Positions 25,492 to 34,310 of a stretch of DNA of 64,000 nt are shown piece after piece. A model generated the notes under the pieces. That model searched no databases, was not told the DNA's origin, and worked only from the letters and a program-made list of their open reading frames with translations. A program made the position numbers and the translations under genes. Source of the stretch: Planctomycetota bacterium (GTDB lineage Bacteria; Planctomycetota; UBA1135; GCA-002686595); NCBI GenBank assembly GCA_012960475.1, contig DUBE01000063.1, positions 1-64,000 on the forward strand, read 5' to 3'. Position 1 is the stretch's first letter; each line of letters opens with the position of its first letter.

Positions 25492-26513
25492 CCGCCGATC
25501 CAGCGGTCGAACATTCCCTGGGCTCGATGGGGGTCATCCGTGCCCTCGATCAAAGTGCGCCCGTCAGGGAAGACAGTGAGTACCAGATCCTCTATTTCTG
25601 CCCGCAGCAAGGGTCCCGCGCGTACGACTCGCTTGGCCACGGGCCGCAACCTCTCTGCTAGTAGGTCCATATCCGGCGCAGCACCTTGTCGTTGAACCTG
25701 GACCGTGTTGCGACCACAAAGGGTCAAGGTCTCGTCCCCCTGTGCCTGCTCCCAGAATTCAAACTTCTGCTGCGCGCAACAGGGGCACTCGGGATCCGCT
25801 TTTGCCACCAACCGTCGGCATTCACCGTTCCAGGCGTCCAACTCGATCAAAGCCGTTTCGGGCTGCGTACTGCCGGCCAGAATGCGGAGGGCAAGTCCCG
25901 CTTGCATGGACCCCACCAGGCCCACGGCGGGCATGATCACCCCGGCGGTGTCACAGGTTGGCAGAGTTCCCGAGGGCGGAGGATTGCGGAATACACAGCG
26001 CAGGCAAGGCCCCCTGCCCGGAAGGATCGGCAGGACCAATCCAGCTCCGCCCACCACGCCCCCGTAGATCCAGGGCAGGCCGTGTTGCACGCAGTAGTCG
26101 TTGATCAGATAGCGCGTGCTCAGGTTGTCCGTGCCGTCCAGGATCAGGTCGCAGCCCTCGGAGAGTTCAGCCAGGTTGCGTCCATCCACATGCACCGCAT
26201 GGCAAGTGAGGTGGGTAGGCCCGCCGATGCGAGCGAGGGTTTCGGCAGCGGCGAGGACTTTGGCCTGGCCCTGCTGCGCATGGGCATCGTCAAACAGTAC
26301 CTGGCGTGGTAGGTTGCTGAGTTCCACGATGTCCCGGTCCGCCAGCACCAACTCGCCGATTCCGGCTCGCACCAGGGACTGGGCCAGCACGCCACCAAGG
26401 GCACCTGTACCCACCAGCAGGACGCGGGCCTGTGCTATGCGCTCTTGGCCTTCTGTGCCCAGGGAAGCAAAGCGCACCTGCCGATCGAAGCGTTGGGGTG
26501 TGGAAGGGGTCAT
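25488..26513 (-). CDS. ThiF/MoeB-type adenylyltransferase (E1-like)
   Basis: 341 residues from ATG 26513, which overlaps the preceding zinc-ribbon stop. The E1-like core has the Rossmann ATP site VLLVGTGALGGVLAQSLVRAG, then LADRDIVELSNLPRQVLF, DLILDGTDNLSTRYLINDYC, and the Zn-binding cysteines CLRCVF and CPCC, with a TCDTAGV loop carrying the candidate catalytic Cys. It should adenylate the C-terminus of a ThiS- or MoaD-like sulfur carrier. The last about 80 residues (VQVQRQGAAPDM to the end) form a small domain that is not rhodanese and may be the carrier-binding or a ThiS-like fold. It precedes the MobA-like gene in one operon. Confidence 0.85.
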   Translation of the reverse strand: MTPSTPQRFDRQVRFASLGTEGQERIAQARVLLVGTGALGGVLAQSLVRAGIGELVLADRDIVELSNLPRQVLFDDAHAQQGQAKVLAAAETLARIGGPTHLTCHAVHVDGRNLAELSEGCDLILDGTDNLSTRYLINDYCVQHGLPWIYGGVVGGAGLVLPILPGRGPCLRCVFRNPPPSGTLPTCDTAGVIMPAVGLVGSMQAGLALRILAGSTQPETALIELDAWNGECRRLVAKADPECPCCAQQKFEFWEQAQGDETLTLCGRNTVQVQRQGAAPDMDLLAERLRPVAKRVVRAGPLLRAEIEDLVLTVFPDGRTLIEGTDDPHRAQGMFDRWIGG

Positions 26514-26905
26514 CGCAGGAGCCACCAGGCAAGGGCGGCGGCCGCCAGGCTCGTCGGAATCGCCAGCAGGATCAGTTGCAGTTTGCGATCGCTGGGGGGC
26601 GGCTGATCGATCTCGACCCAGTTGAAGTAGCGCCGGGTTTTTCCCTCGATCTTGGTGCCGCAGTGGGGGCAGATTTCGTGTGGCTCGTCGTGCGGGATGA
26701 CCCCGTCGCAATTCATGCAGTAGTGGTTGCGGGTGCCGCCTCCCTCGCGTACGCCAGGGGCTTGGGAGCGATCTCGGTAGTATTCAATCGACTCCTGGTT
26801 TTTCTCCTTGCGCGTGCGAGACCAGTGCCCGGGCCCAATGTTGCCGAAGCTCTTGGGGTTGGGTTGACCTTTTGCCTTGGGAGGGTCTGTTTCTTCTTGC
26901 GCCAC
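26510..26905 (-). CDS. Zinc-ribbon tail-anchored membrane protein
   Basis: 131 residues from GTG 26905, chosen because TACTCT lies exactly six bases upstream. After a disordered charged N-terminus comes a zinc ribbon CMNCDGVIPHDEPHEICPHCG (two CxxC pairs), then a C-terminal membrane helix (LQLILLAIPTSLAAAALAWWLL) ending the protein. I do not recognise the family; many small tail-anchored zinc ribbons are of unknown function. It opens the operon with the ThiF and MobA-like genes, the ATG of thiF overlapping its stop. Confidence 0.65.
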   Translation of the reverse strand: MAQEETDPPKAKGQPNPKSFGNIGPGHWSRTRKEKNQESIEYYRDRSQAPGVREGGGTRNHYCMNCDGVIPHDEPHEICPHCGTKIEGKTRRYFNWVEIDQPPPSDRKLQLILLAIPTSLAAAALAWWLLR

Positions 26906-26911
26906 TTGCCC

Positions 26912-26917
26912 AGAGTA
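26912..26917 (-). promoter_or_regulatory. TANNNT -10 element 6 nt before GTG (leaderless candidate)
   Basis: On the minus strand TACTCT, six bases (GGGCAA), then GTG 26905. A leaderless GTG start would extend the pattern beyond ATG. Confidence 0.45.
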
Positions 26918-27118
26918 GGTCACGGGAAGCCCGCAGCAAAGACCGAGAGCGCCTGGAACACCTGGGAATTGCCTCCCGAGAGGCAAGCTCGGGGTCTTTG
27001 GGCCGATGAGAGGGGGGTGAACGTTGAAACCCGATCGCAGCAGGATCGCGACCTGATCCCTCGGCCTCCGGGCGGGGGTCCCCGAGTAGTGGGCCCGGGA
27101 CGGAAGGAGCGCGCCTAC

Positions 27119-27433
27119 ATGGAGGACATCGTAGCTCTCGGACGTCGGGGTGCCGCACTCAGCAACAGCTTGCGTCAATCCAGGGGGGAACTCGAAAGCG
27201 CACTGCTGATTGAACGCGGAACCCAGCGTTTCGCCGACCGCTTGGAAGAGCGCCTGGCTCGGACAGAAGCCCAGAAGGCCAGGGCTTTGGTGCTGGTGGG
27301 ATCTTTGCAGCAGGAAGTGACCCAGGTGTGCGGTCAATTGGAGTTGGCCCAGGGCCAACTGGCGCGGCTTACGGCGCCCAAGCCGGGGATCGCGCGACGG
27401 CTGTTCAAAGCGCTGGGGCGCGCGCAGGGCTGA
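27119..27433 (+). CDS. Small helical/coiled-coil protein, unknown function
   Basis: 104 residues from ATG 27119, with GGAAGGAG nine bases upstream; the track ORF from 26432 overlaps the opposite operon and its extra N-terminus is unlikely. The sequence is almost entirely amphipathic helix: SNSLRQSRGELESALLIERGTQRFADRLEERLARTEAQ and so on, with a Leu/Glu/Arg/Gln heptad look, ending in a short basic tail. It could be a cytosolic coiled-coil adaptor. No family recognised. It lies just upstream of tRNA-His. Confidence 0.55.
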   Translation: MEDIVALGRRGAALSNSLRQSRGELESALLIERGTQRFADRLEERLARTEAQKARALVLVGSLQQEVTQVCGQLELAQGQLARLTAPKPGIARRLFKALGRAQG

Positions 27434-27507
27434 GTCGGCTGCTGAGCCCGGCGGGAATCTTTGCCATGCGGCTTGACGGGAGGCTTTCAGAAGCCGAGGA
27501 TCCCGAG

Positions 27508-27539
27508 CGCTCCGCAAGGAGCGGGATGCCCCTCGGGGC
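27508..27539 (+). terminator. Two tandem GC hairpins before tRNA-His
   Basis: CGCTCC-GCAA-GGAGCG (27508-27523) and GCCC-CTCG-GGGC (27528-27539) sit between the small coiled-coil gene and tRNA-His. Neither has a T-tract. They may end the upstream transcript or guide tRNA processing. Confidence 0.35.
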
Positions 27540-27544
27540 GTATG

Positions 27545-27621
27545 GTGGGCATAGCTCAGTTGGTTAGAGCGCCGGATTGTGGTTCCGGAGGTCGGGGGTT
27601 CGAGACCCCTTGCCCACCCCA
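27545..27621 (+). tRNA. tRNA-His (GTG anticodon)
   Basis: Complete cloverleaf: acceptor GTGGGCA/TGCCCAC, D arm GCTCAGTTGGTTAGAGC, anticodon stem CCGGA/TCCGG around loop TTGTGGT (anticodon GTG), T arm GGGGG-TTCGAGA-CCCCT. G at 27544 can pair with C73 (27618) as the G-1 identity base of tRNA-His. CCA is encoded at 27619-27621. Confidence 0.97.
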
Positions 27622-27639
27622 TCCCGCTGCCTGGGAGAC

Positions 27640-27655
27640 GGGGCATGGTTGCCCC
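27640..27655 (+). terminator. Hairpin after tRNA-His
   Basis: GGGGCA-TGGT-TGCCCC, 18 bases after the tRNA, before the convergent purN end. No T-run follows. Confidence 0.4.
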
Positions 27656-27679
27656 ATGAGCGAGTCTTGTGCGCGTGGC

Positions 27680-28264
27680 TCAGCCCTGTTCGCTGAGGTA
27701 GTTTCGGAGCGCTGTGGGGTAGGCCTCAAGCTCCAGTTCAAAGACCCGCTGGGCCAGATCCTCGGGAGTGTCACCGGGTTCCACAGCGCACCATCGTTGC
27801 AGCAGAATCGGGCCCGTGTCGAACTCTTCCTCCACAAGATGCACGCTGCAGCCCGTGACATTGCAGCCCCTGGCAAGCACCGCCTTGTGCACGCGATCGC
27901 CATAGAACCCCTTGCCGCCAAAAGCGGGTAGAAGCGAGGGGTGAATGTTCAGGATTCGGCCGCGGTAGTCCTCCGCAATCGGAAGAAGACGCAGGAATCC
28001 AGCCAGGATCACGGTCCGCGCGCCGCTGGCCCGAATCGCATCCCAGGCGGCGACACCAAAAGCTTCGGTATCGAGCTCTCGTTGGCCGTCCAGGATGGTC
28101 AAGGGCAGGTTCGCAGTCCGAGCTCGATCGATGGCGCCCACTCCGCTTCGGTCGCAGAGTGCAAGAGAGATTTCCACGTCCAAGGAACCCTCGGCGGCCA
28201 GATGTGCAAAATTCTCCAGGTGCCTGCCACTGCCTGAAACCAGGACCGCGATTGGATGGGTCAT
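27680..28264 (-). CDS. purN: Phosphoribosylglycinamide formyltransferase
   Basis: 194 residues from ATG 28264, which overlaps the stop of the preceding gene (ATGA). Transfers the formyl group from 10-formyl-THF to GAR in purine synthesis. Family landmarks: IAVLVSGSGRHLENF (the phosphate loop, usually SGxGSNL/F), ILAGFLRLLP, ILNIHPSLLPAFGGKGFYGDRVH with the catalytic Asn-His pair, and GCSVHLVEEEFDTGPILLQ with the catalytic Asp. The family length is about 190-215. It is the last gene of the operon with the PNP-like gene, FHA kinase and yggS. It converges with the tRNA-His region. Confidence 0.93.
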   Translation of the reverse strand: MTHPIAVLVSGSGRHLENFAHLAAEGSLDVEISLALCDRSGVGAIDRARTANLPLTILDGQRELDTEAFGVAAWDAIRASGARTVILAGFLRLLPIAEDYRGRILNIHPSLLPAFGGKGFYGDRVHKAVLARGCNVTGCSVHLVEEEFDTGPILLQRWCAVEPGDTPEDLAQRVFELELEAYPTALRNYLSEQG

Positions 28265-28935
28265 GGGGCTTGGGGGGCGGGAGCTGCGGCGAGGGTCCGG
28301 ATGACCGCATCCCAAGGTAGGGACTTGTCCTCGGGGGCCAAGGCCAGAGCTACCGCGGGCAGACCCACATGGGCAGCGGCGGCGAGGGGGGTGGAGATGC
28401 GCGGTAGCAGAACTTGCCAGGGGCCGTCGCCGGGATCGGTACTGGTGTCGGCGGCGATGGCCGGGGTGCTCTTGATGAGCGCCTGGAGTTCGCCAGTCAG
28501 GTCAGGGTCCAGCATTCGCGTGCGATCCGGGAAGAGGGTTCCACGGGGGGAGGGACCCAGACCGATCAGGGGCGATTGTTGGGTCAGATCGACCACATCG
28601 GTCAGGTGCAAGCGGCTGAGTGGCGCGGACTCCTGGTCTGATGGTTGGGCCAGGATCAAGAGCGCCCTGGCTCCAGCAGCCTGGCACAGCCAGACCGGAA
28701 AGGCACTGGGCCAACCGCGGCCCAGATCTTTGGGGGCTTGGACCCACCAGGTCCTGGTCAAGGGATCTTCATGCGCGCTTGTGTCACGCCAGGGCTCAGG
28801 CCAGCCTGAGGTGTCGAGGGGCTCGCTCCCCTGGCCCTCTGCCAATTGCGCCAGATCCAACACAAGCACATTGCAAGTTGCGCCTGGAAGGCAGATTGCG
28901 AGTGCTTGCTCCAATTGATCCGCGTTTGCAAGCAT
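28261..28935 (-). CDS. Divergent purine-nucleoside-phosphorylase-like protein
   Basis: 224 residues. No family is obvious at first sight, but three blocks line up with PNP of the trimeric class: FPVWLCQAAGARALLILA (as FPVRV..LG...LVVTNA), LTDVVDLTQQSPLIGLG with GTLFPDRTRMLDPDL (as DHINL..NPL.GPN...RFPAMSDAYD) and a final VLLPRISTPLAAAAHVGLPAVALAL. Residues needed for base and phosphate binding (the Glu, Asn and His of that family) are not at their places, so it may not be catalytic. The position right before purN, overlapping it by four bases, and right behind the FHA kinase suggests a purine-linked regulatory or salvage role. The PNP relation is my inference. Confidence 0.5.
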   Translation of the reverse strand: MLANADQLEQALAICLPGATCNVLVLDLAQLAEGQGSEPLDTSGWPEPWRDTSAHEDPLTRTWWVQAPKDLGRGWPSAFPVWLCQAAGARALLILAQPSDQESAPLSRLHLTDVVDLTQQSPLIGLGPSPRGTLFPDRTRMLDPDLTGELQALIKSTPAIAADTSTDPGDGPWQVLLPRISTPLAAAAHVGLPAVALALAPEDKSLPWDAVIRTLAAAPAPQAP

Positions 28936-31863
28936 CTAGGAATCTGCGGGCAGGGTCTCAAGCAGCAGCAGGAAGAGGCTGCTGGGAAACTCGTTGGCGA
29001 GTCGCTCCAGGTGGGTCTGGGCGGTGAGGGGCTGGCCACTGGAGAGAGCGCGCAGGCCCAGGGCCAAGGTCTTGGCGGCGTCCTCTTCAAGGGTCAGCTT
29101 GGCGGCCTCCTCAGGGGGCAGGTCAGCAGCGCGGCTTAGCTGGGCTTGCCCGAACGGCTTGATCAACTCAGCCATGCGTCGTTCGGTCACCACTTCTCGT
29201 TCCAATAGTTCTCGGGCAACAGCCAGACATTCCAGCACCGCCGCCAAGCGCAGAAAGGCATCTATGTCGGTTTTCTCGGTCGTGTTGAGGGATCGTTCTA
29301 GGCGACGGTCGAAGAGGTGTTGCATGCCCCGGGCGCTGGCTAGGAAGGGCGCCCAGCCCAAGTGGCTCAGGGTGCCGTCCACGAGCACCTGTGGTCCGTT
29401 GGCATCGCAGGCCACCACCTCGTAGGATTCTTGGCCATCGCGCAGATCCAGCACGGTCTGGCGTCGCCAGCCGGGTGAATTGAAGCTCGCGCTCAACATG
29501 GCAAGGGACCGTTGACCCGCTTGAACGTCCGCTCGCAGGGCGGCAAGCGGCTGGAGCAGATCGAGGGTCTTGACCGACGCCAGCAGGATGCCCAGATTCT
29601 CGTCGACTTGGGACAGCTTGCCCGCTTGCAGGTCCGCCAAGAGGCCAGCGGTATCAGATCCTGTGCCGGCAAAGGCCTGCATCACACGGGACTCATCGGA
29701 GGTCGCCCGTTGTGTATTGTGCGCTGCCTTGATGGCGTCGAGTCCTTGCAGGGTGCGCTTCGCCAGCATTGAACGCTGGCGCAGGAGAGTCAGGCGCGGG
29801 TCTTCGGTAGGGTCTTCCGCGGGCAGTCCAAGCTGGTCAATGAAATTTTGGAGCAACTCGGGCAGGGCTTCGAAATTCCCCTGCTTCTGGAGGTTGGCTG
29901 ACTGCAGGATGGCTGCCTCGGCTCGGGCCAGTGCCCCATCCAGGAGGTCTGAGAGGATCGCCTGCCTGCCCTGCCGGAAACCAATGTCCTGGGTGAAGTC
30001 GAACTGGCCGGGGACTTCTTCCATGCGCGTCAGGATCGGCGCCAATTGAGGCTCGGAAGGGTCGAAGCTGGCGGCGGCGCGCAGTTTCTTCAAGAGCGCC
30101 TCGCGCAGGGCAACGAGTTGTTCGTCCGCAGCGTGATCCTCGCCCCTGCGGATTTCTAGGGCGTCTGCAGTCTCAAGGGCGTTTTGCGCTGTAGAACTGC
30201 CTGCCCATTCCAGGGCCAGGTCGCGCAGGGCTGCTACGCGCTGGTCGTCGGTCAGGGTTTGTGCTTCAAGAGCCAGCAAGGCCCGCTGGGCCTGTGCCTC
30301 AAAGGCCTGCTCGGCTGCGTCGTCATCGAGAGGTGCCTGAATTGGGTCCTGGGAAGTTGTGTCCGGGGCGACTCCGGATTGGTTGTCTCCGGGGTTGCCC
30401 TGGCCATTGGATCCGCCTCCGGTGGAGTCTTGTCTGGAGATCGCCGAATTGGGGTCCTCAGGATCGTTGACTTGGGTTTGCCCTTTCAAATTGGCGAAGT
30501 ACCAGGCCAGAAACGCGGCGATCACAACAGTCAGAACGATCAGCGGGCCACGACTGGCCCGGCTGCCTCGTTTGATCCCCTCCAGGTTGCTGCTGGCTCG
30601 GCCGTGTTGGATGTTTTCGATCTCGGTCACCACGACTCCGGCAGAGGCTGGGCGGGCGTCAGGGTCCTTGGCCAACATGCGGTGCACTAAAGACGCCACC
30701 GGGGCGGGCAACCCGGGCACCCGCGAAGCGAGGCTTTCTGGTTCGTCTCGCAGTACGCTTCGCAGTACATCCGCAGTTCTTTCCGCTTCGAAAGGAGTGT
30801 GTCCGCTGAGCAGGCGATAAGCAGTCGCGCCCAGTGAGTAGAGATCCGAGGCAGGAGAGGCTGGGTCTCCGCGGACCACTTCCGGTGCCAGGAACTGGGG
30901 GGTGCCCACAAGAGTGCGTTGTCCGTCCTGGGTGCCATCGACCTCCACCGCCTCGATCGACGTGGCCAGACCCAGGTCTGCCAGGCGCGTGCGCCCATCG
31001 GATCCGCGCATCAGGTTGGCGGGTTTGATGTCCCGGTGCAGCAGTCCCTGGGATTGTGCATAGGAAAGCCCCCGCGCTGCATCGGAGATGACCTCAAGGG
31101 TCTTGCGCCAGGGCAGGGGGCCGTTCAGGACCAGCTCGATCTCAAGGCAACCCTGGTCCATGAACTCCATGGACAGGTAGTGAAAACCATTGGCTGCACC
31201 CACGTCGTAGATGTGCACAACATTGGGGTGGTTGAGGGCTGCCGCCGCGCGGGCCTCCCCCTGGAAGCGGGCGACAAAGTCTGCGTCCTGGGCGCGTTTG
31301 GGGGAGAGCACTTTGAGTGCTACCTCACGGGCCAGGCTCTCCTGGCGCGCAAGCCACACCGTGCCGCTGGCGCCTCTTCCCAGATACCGGCGGATGGTGT
31401 AGCCCGGGATCGTGGGCGGGCTCTGGCGGGAGGAGAGTTGGGGACCCTTGGGAGCGTCCGCTTCCTGGTCGGGGCTGACCTCTGCTGGACTTTCTGTTGG
31501 TATCGGGGCCACAGGCGCAGGCTGGCTGGTTTCCTGCTGAGCTGTCTGGTTTGCTTGAGATTCCGCGGTTGGGTCTATCACCAGAAGTCGCCGGGATCCC
31601 AGCACGATCACATCTCCTGCGGAGAGCCGCGAAGCGGAAGCGGGCTGACCATTGACGCTTGTTCCGAAGCGCGAGCCCAGGTCCTTGATTGCCCAGCTGC
31701 CGCCTTTGAGTCGCCCAATGGCGCAGTGCAGGCCGTCGATGCCTGCGCCTTCGATCACATAGTCCGCGCGTTCGGGGTCCGAGCCGATCAGCAAGCGACC
31801 TTGGCGCGGGAGTTCGGTGGAGGCTCCGCCGCCCTCGGGTTTGAGGATCAGACGCGTGTTCAT
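28936..31863 (-). CDS. FHA domain - Hanks-type Ser/Thr protein kinase, membrane-anchored
   Basis: 975 residues. N-terminal FHA domain (about 1-97) with GSD, GLHCAI and DLGSRFGTSVNG, the phosphothreonine-binding loops. A Pro/Gln-rich linker leads to a kinase domain (about 160-425) with P-loop GRGASGTVWLA, VALKV (Lys184), catalytic loop HRDIKPANL (Asp278), the metal motif as DLGLA (Asp296; DFG is altered to DLG, common in Hanks kinases) and GTPQFLAPEV. A membrane helix follows at about 435-455. The C-terminal 500 residues, probably external, are Ala/Leu/Gln-rich and helical with no named domain. It should phosphorylate Ser/Thr proteins and bind phosphorylated partners. Its start overlaps the yggS stop; the PNP-like gene follows with no gap. 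Confidence 0.92.
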   Translation of the reverse strand: MNTRLILKPEGGGASTELPRQGRLLIGSDPERADYVIEGAGIDGLHCAIGRLKGGSWAIKDLGSRFGTSVNGQPASASRLSAGDVIVLGSRRLLVIDPTAESQANQTAQQETSQPAPVAPIPTESPAEVSPDQEADAPKGPQLSSRQSPPTIPGYTIRRYLGRGASGTVWLARQESLAREVALKVLSPKRAQDADFVARFQGEARAAAALNHPNVVHIYDVGAANGFHYLSMEFMDQGCLEIELVLNGPLPWRKTLEVISDAARGLSYAQSQGLLHRDIKPANLMRGSDGRTRLADLGLATSIEAVEVDGTQDGQRTLVGTPQFLAPEVVRGDPASPASDLYSLGATAYRLLSGHTPFEAERTADVLRSVLRDEPESLASRVPGLPAPVASLVHRMLAKDPDARPASAGVVVTEIENIQHGRASSNLEGIKRGSRASRGPLIVLTVVIAAFLAWYFANLKGQTQVNDPEDPNSAISRQDSTGGGSNGQGNPGDNQSGVAPDTTSQDPIQAPLDDDAAEQAFEAQAQRALLALEAQTLTDDQRVAALRDLALEWAGSSTAQNALETADALEIRRGEDHAADEQLVALREALLKKLRAAASFDPSEPQLAPILTRMEEVPGQFDFTQDIGFRQGRQAILSDLLDGALARAEAAILQSANLQKQGNFEALPELLQNFIDQLGLPAEDPTEDPRLTLLRQRSMLAKRTLQGLDAIKAAHNTQRATSDESRVMQAFAGTGSDTAGLLADLQAGKLSQVDENLGILLASVKTLDLLQPLAALRADVQAGQRSLAMLSASFNSPGWRRQTVLDLRDGQESYEVVACDANGPQVLVDGTLSHLGWAPFLASARGMQHLFDRRLERSLNTTEKTDIDAFLRLAAVLECLAVARELLEREVVTERRMAELIKPFGQAQLSRAADLPPEEAAKLTLEEDAAKTLALGLRALSSGQPLTAQTHLERLANEFPSSLFLLLLETLPADS

Positions 31864-32597
31864 GCGGCGCCCTCCTGGCTGTTGCGGGAAGTGCTCTTCG
31901 GGTTGACTCCCTCAAAGAACGCACTGCCTACGCGTACCAGACTCGACCCCGCTTGCACGGCGAGTTCAAGGTCCGCGCTCATGCCCATGGAGAGGCGGCA
32001 GAGGCCCCCGTCAAAAGCCTCGGGATGGGCTGCTTGCAGCGTTTGGGCGAGAGTTTCGCCCTTGCTGAAGACCTCCTTGGTTCGGGCGGAATCCCGGGGT
32101 CCCATCACCATGATTCCCATCAGGGCAAAACAACCGGCCTTGGCCACGTCAGTCAGGGCCGCGTTGATTTCTTCGGGATCGAGACCGCTCTTTTCCTTTT
32201 CCCCGCTCAAGTGCACTTCGAGGTAGATGGCGGGCTGCAGTTTTTCGTCTCGGGCAATGCGGGCCAGGGATTCGATCAAGCGCAGGCTGTCCACCGAGTG
32301 AATCACGCGGGCAATCTTGAGCACCCGTCGGGCCTTGTTGCGTTGCAGGTGCCCAATGAAGTGCCAGCGCACTTCGACTCCCTCGGCAGCCAGGTGGGAG
32401 GCCTTTTCTTCAAGACCGGATACCCGGTTTTCCGCCAGCTCCAGCTCGCCCGCCCGAGCCAGTTCGAGGGTCAGGCGGGGGTCGGCGGACTTGGTGACTG
32501 GCAGTAGCTGCACTGATCCCAGGGGCCGGGAGGAGGCCCTCTCGGCGTCATGTAGGCGCTCCTTCAAGCGCTTGAGATTCTCGTGCAGGGCTCCCAT
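31860..32597 (-). CDS. yggS: YggS-family pyridoxal-phosphate homeostasis protein
   Basis: 245 residues, single-domain PLP-binding TIM barrel related to the N-terminus of alanine racemase. It has LLPVTKSAD with the PLP-binding Lys, ENRVSGLEEKASHL (the usual ENYVQE region), VRWHFIGHLQRNKAR, YLEVHLSGEKEKSG, LMGIMVM and LSMGMSADLELAVQAGSSLVRVGSAFF, all typical. It carries PLP rather than racemising amino acids. It is the first gene of the operon; the kinase start overlaps its stop (ATGA). TATCCT lies 16 bases before the ATG. Confidence 0.92.
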   Translation of the reverse strand: MGALHENLKRLKERLHDAERASSRPLGSVQLLPVTKSADPRLTLELARAGELELAENRVSGLEEKASHLAAEGVEVRWHFIGHLQRNKARRVLKIARVIHSVDSLRLIESLARIARDEKLQPAIYLEVHLSGEKEKSGLDPEEINAALTDVAKAGCFALMGIMVMGPRDSARTKEVFSKGETLAQTLQAAHPEAFDGGLCRLSMGMSADLELAVQAGSSLVRVGSAFFEGVNPKSTSRNSQEGAA

Positions 32598-32717
32598 GGG
32601 TCACTAGGCAGGGAGGATAGTAACCAGCAAGCCCGTGGAAACGCCCTCCTGTCCTAGTTCGCTGGGAATCGGAGTGGAATATTGGGTCCGGGATGGACCC
32701 CGTCGCCGGTTTGGAAC

Positions 32718-34277
32718 TCAGCCGGGGTTGGTGGAACCCAAGCCAATCTGGGGGCCGTCCGCCGGGGTTCCCAGCCGTTGCCGCCCTTCGCTGTGGGGCC
32801 CCCTTGCCAGAGCGCTGGGCTCCAGGGTCAGGCGCAGGCGCCTTAGGGTTGCACCCCTCAAGCGGTGGCGGTCACTGGGGCGCACGCCTGCGACCCAGAT
32901 GATCTCCTCCCCGGCCAGAACCAGGGGGATCTGGCTGCGTTGTTCTCGCGCGATGCCCGCATCGGCCAGGAAGCGGGACAGCTTGCGCTGGCCTGGGGCT
33001 CCCAGGGCGTGAAATTTATCTCCGGCCTGGGGCAGGCGGATGGTCAGGACCTCGGGCAGGAACCTTGAGTCCAGCTCCACCTGGTCTTCATCCACGGGGT
33101 GACCCTGGTCGCCAGGCGTGTCCACCCAGCAGGTGGTGATCTGGCGCCCGTCGGGCAGGTTGGTGATGCCGTCGAACACCAGGGGAATCGTCTCGCGCCA
33201 GACAGCTTCATTGGCGCCAGGTTCCGCGCCCGCATCCAGGGCCGGCTGCAGGAGAACCAGATCCTTCCGACCAAGCTCCAGGGTCCAGCCCCCGGGCAGG
33301 GTGTGCTTGCCAGGGAGATCGCTGCTCAGGTCCTTGGTAATCGCGTCCAGAAGCGTCCGGGGGGGTGCGCCTCCGCTGCCTTCCTGGATCAGGCGCCAGA
33401 GGGTGCGCCGCTGGAGGGGTGTCGGCAGGCTGCTGATGCGTGTGCGCTCGATTCTGCAGGGGCCGGACGGATTGGTTGGATCACCCGGCCCCAATCCTTC
33501 CCCCCGGGAACTCCAGGTGATGTTAGCTGTGCTGGTGGCGAACTCTCCTTCCAGGGACTCGACTGCTGAAGCAAAGGCCCGCAGGCCTTCCAGAGCCACT
33601 CCTTCGCTGGCCTCGTTCAGGGCTGGCAAGAGACCCTCCCGGATGCGGTTGCGGGTGAAGATCTGGTCTTGATTGCTGGCGTCCTCGCGCCACTCGATCT
33701 GGGCTTGGAGCAGGATCTGGCGCACTTCCTCTCTGCGCAGGGGGAGCAGGGGCCTGATCACCGTCAGGTCCTGGCCCTTGGGACCTGAAATCCGGTAGCG
33801 GCGCTTGAGTCCTGGCATGCCTGCCAGATCGCTGCCTCGTGTCCAGCGCTGGAGCAGGGTCTCCAGGGCATCATCTTCGTGGTGCCCCGTCAGCAGGAGG
33901 TTGATGCCGTTGTCCCGGGCTTCTTTGGCCAGGGCCTGGTAGCGGGCTTTGCGCGCTCGTTCCTCCAGGCCCTTGGGGTCCGGGTCGAGCTCCACCTGCA
34001 GGCAGGCAATGGGCACTTGCAGGCGGGCGGCGGTGCGCACACAGAAGGCCGCGTCCTCGCGGGAGGATTCGCCTCGCAGCCCGTGGTCCACATGAATCGC
34101 CAGCACACGGGGCCGTTCCTGGGCCCGGGCCAGCACATGGAGCAGAAAAATGCTGTCCGCACCCCCTGAGAGGGCAATCGCCACCGGTTCCGTGGGGCGC
34201 AGACCCGCCGCTCGAGCAAGACCGGCCCAGCGCTGGGGCCAGGGATCGGACGGCTGGGGCGGTAGGGGGCTGGACAT
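32718..34277 (-). CDS. tilS: tRNA(Ile)-lysidine synthetase
   Basis: 519 residues from ATG 34277; the upstream in-frame ATG 34319 is also possible. Converts C34 of the AUA-reading tRNA-Ile to lysidine. The N-terminal PP-loop ATPase has SGGADSIFLLHVL, IHVDHGLRGESSREDAAFC, LLLTGHHEDDALETLLQRWTRGS and REDASNQDQIFTRNRIR. The C-terminal substrate domain is visible near LTIRLPQAGDKFHALGAPGQRKLSRFLADAGI and WVAGVRPSDRHRL. The central spacer is longer than in E. coli TilS (432 residues). It is divergent from gap. Confidence 0.93.
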   Translation of the reverse strand: MSSPLPPQPSDPWPQRWAGLARAAGLRPTEPVAIALSGGADSIFLLHVLARAQERPRVLAIHVDHGLRGESSREDAAFCVRTAARLQVPIACLQVELDPDPKGLEERARKARYQALAKEARDNGINLLLTGHHEDDALETLLQRWTRGSDLAGMPGLKRRYRISGPKGQDLTVIRPLLPLRREEVRQILLQAQIEWREDASNQDQIFTRNRIREGLLPALNEASEGVALEGLRAFASAVESLEGEFATSTANITWSSRGEGLGPGDPTNPSGPCRIERTRISSLPTPLQRRTLWRLIQEGSGGAPPRTLLDAITKDLSSDLPGKHTLPGGWTLELGRKDLVLLQPALDAGAEPGANEAVWRETIPLVFDGITNLPDGRQITTCWVDTPGDQGHPVDEDQVELDSRFLPEVLTIRLPQAGDKFHALGAPGQRKLSRFLADAGIAREQRSQIPLVLAGEEIIWVAGVRPSDRHRLRGATLRRLRLTLEPSALARGPHSEGRQRLGTPADGPQIGLGSTNPG

Positions 34278-34310
34278 GTGCTGAATGGAGGCAGGATCAA
34301 AAGACGCGCA

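Noticed and set aside
26510-27646. 378-codon minus ORF covering the zinc-ribbon gene and tRNA-His
   Set aside because: Its N-terminal part runs through the coiled-coil gene on the other strand. The real start is GTG 26905 with TACTCT six bases upstream.
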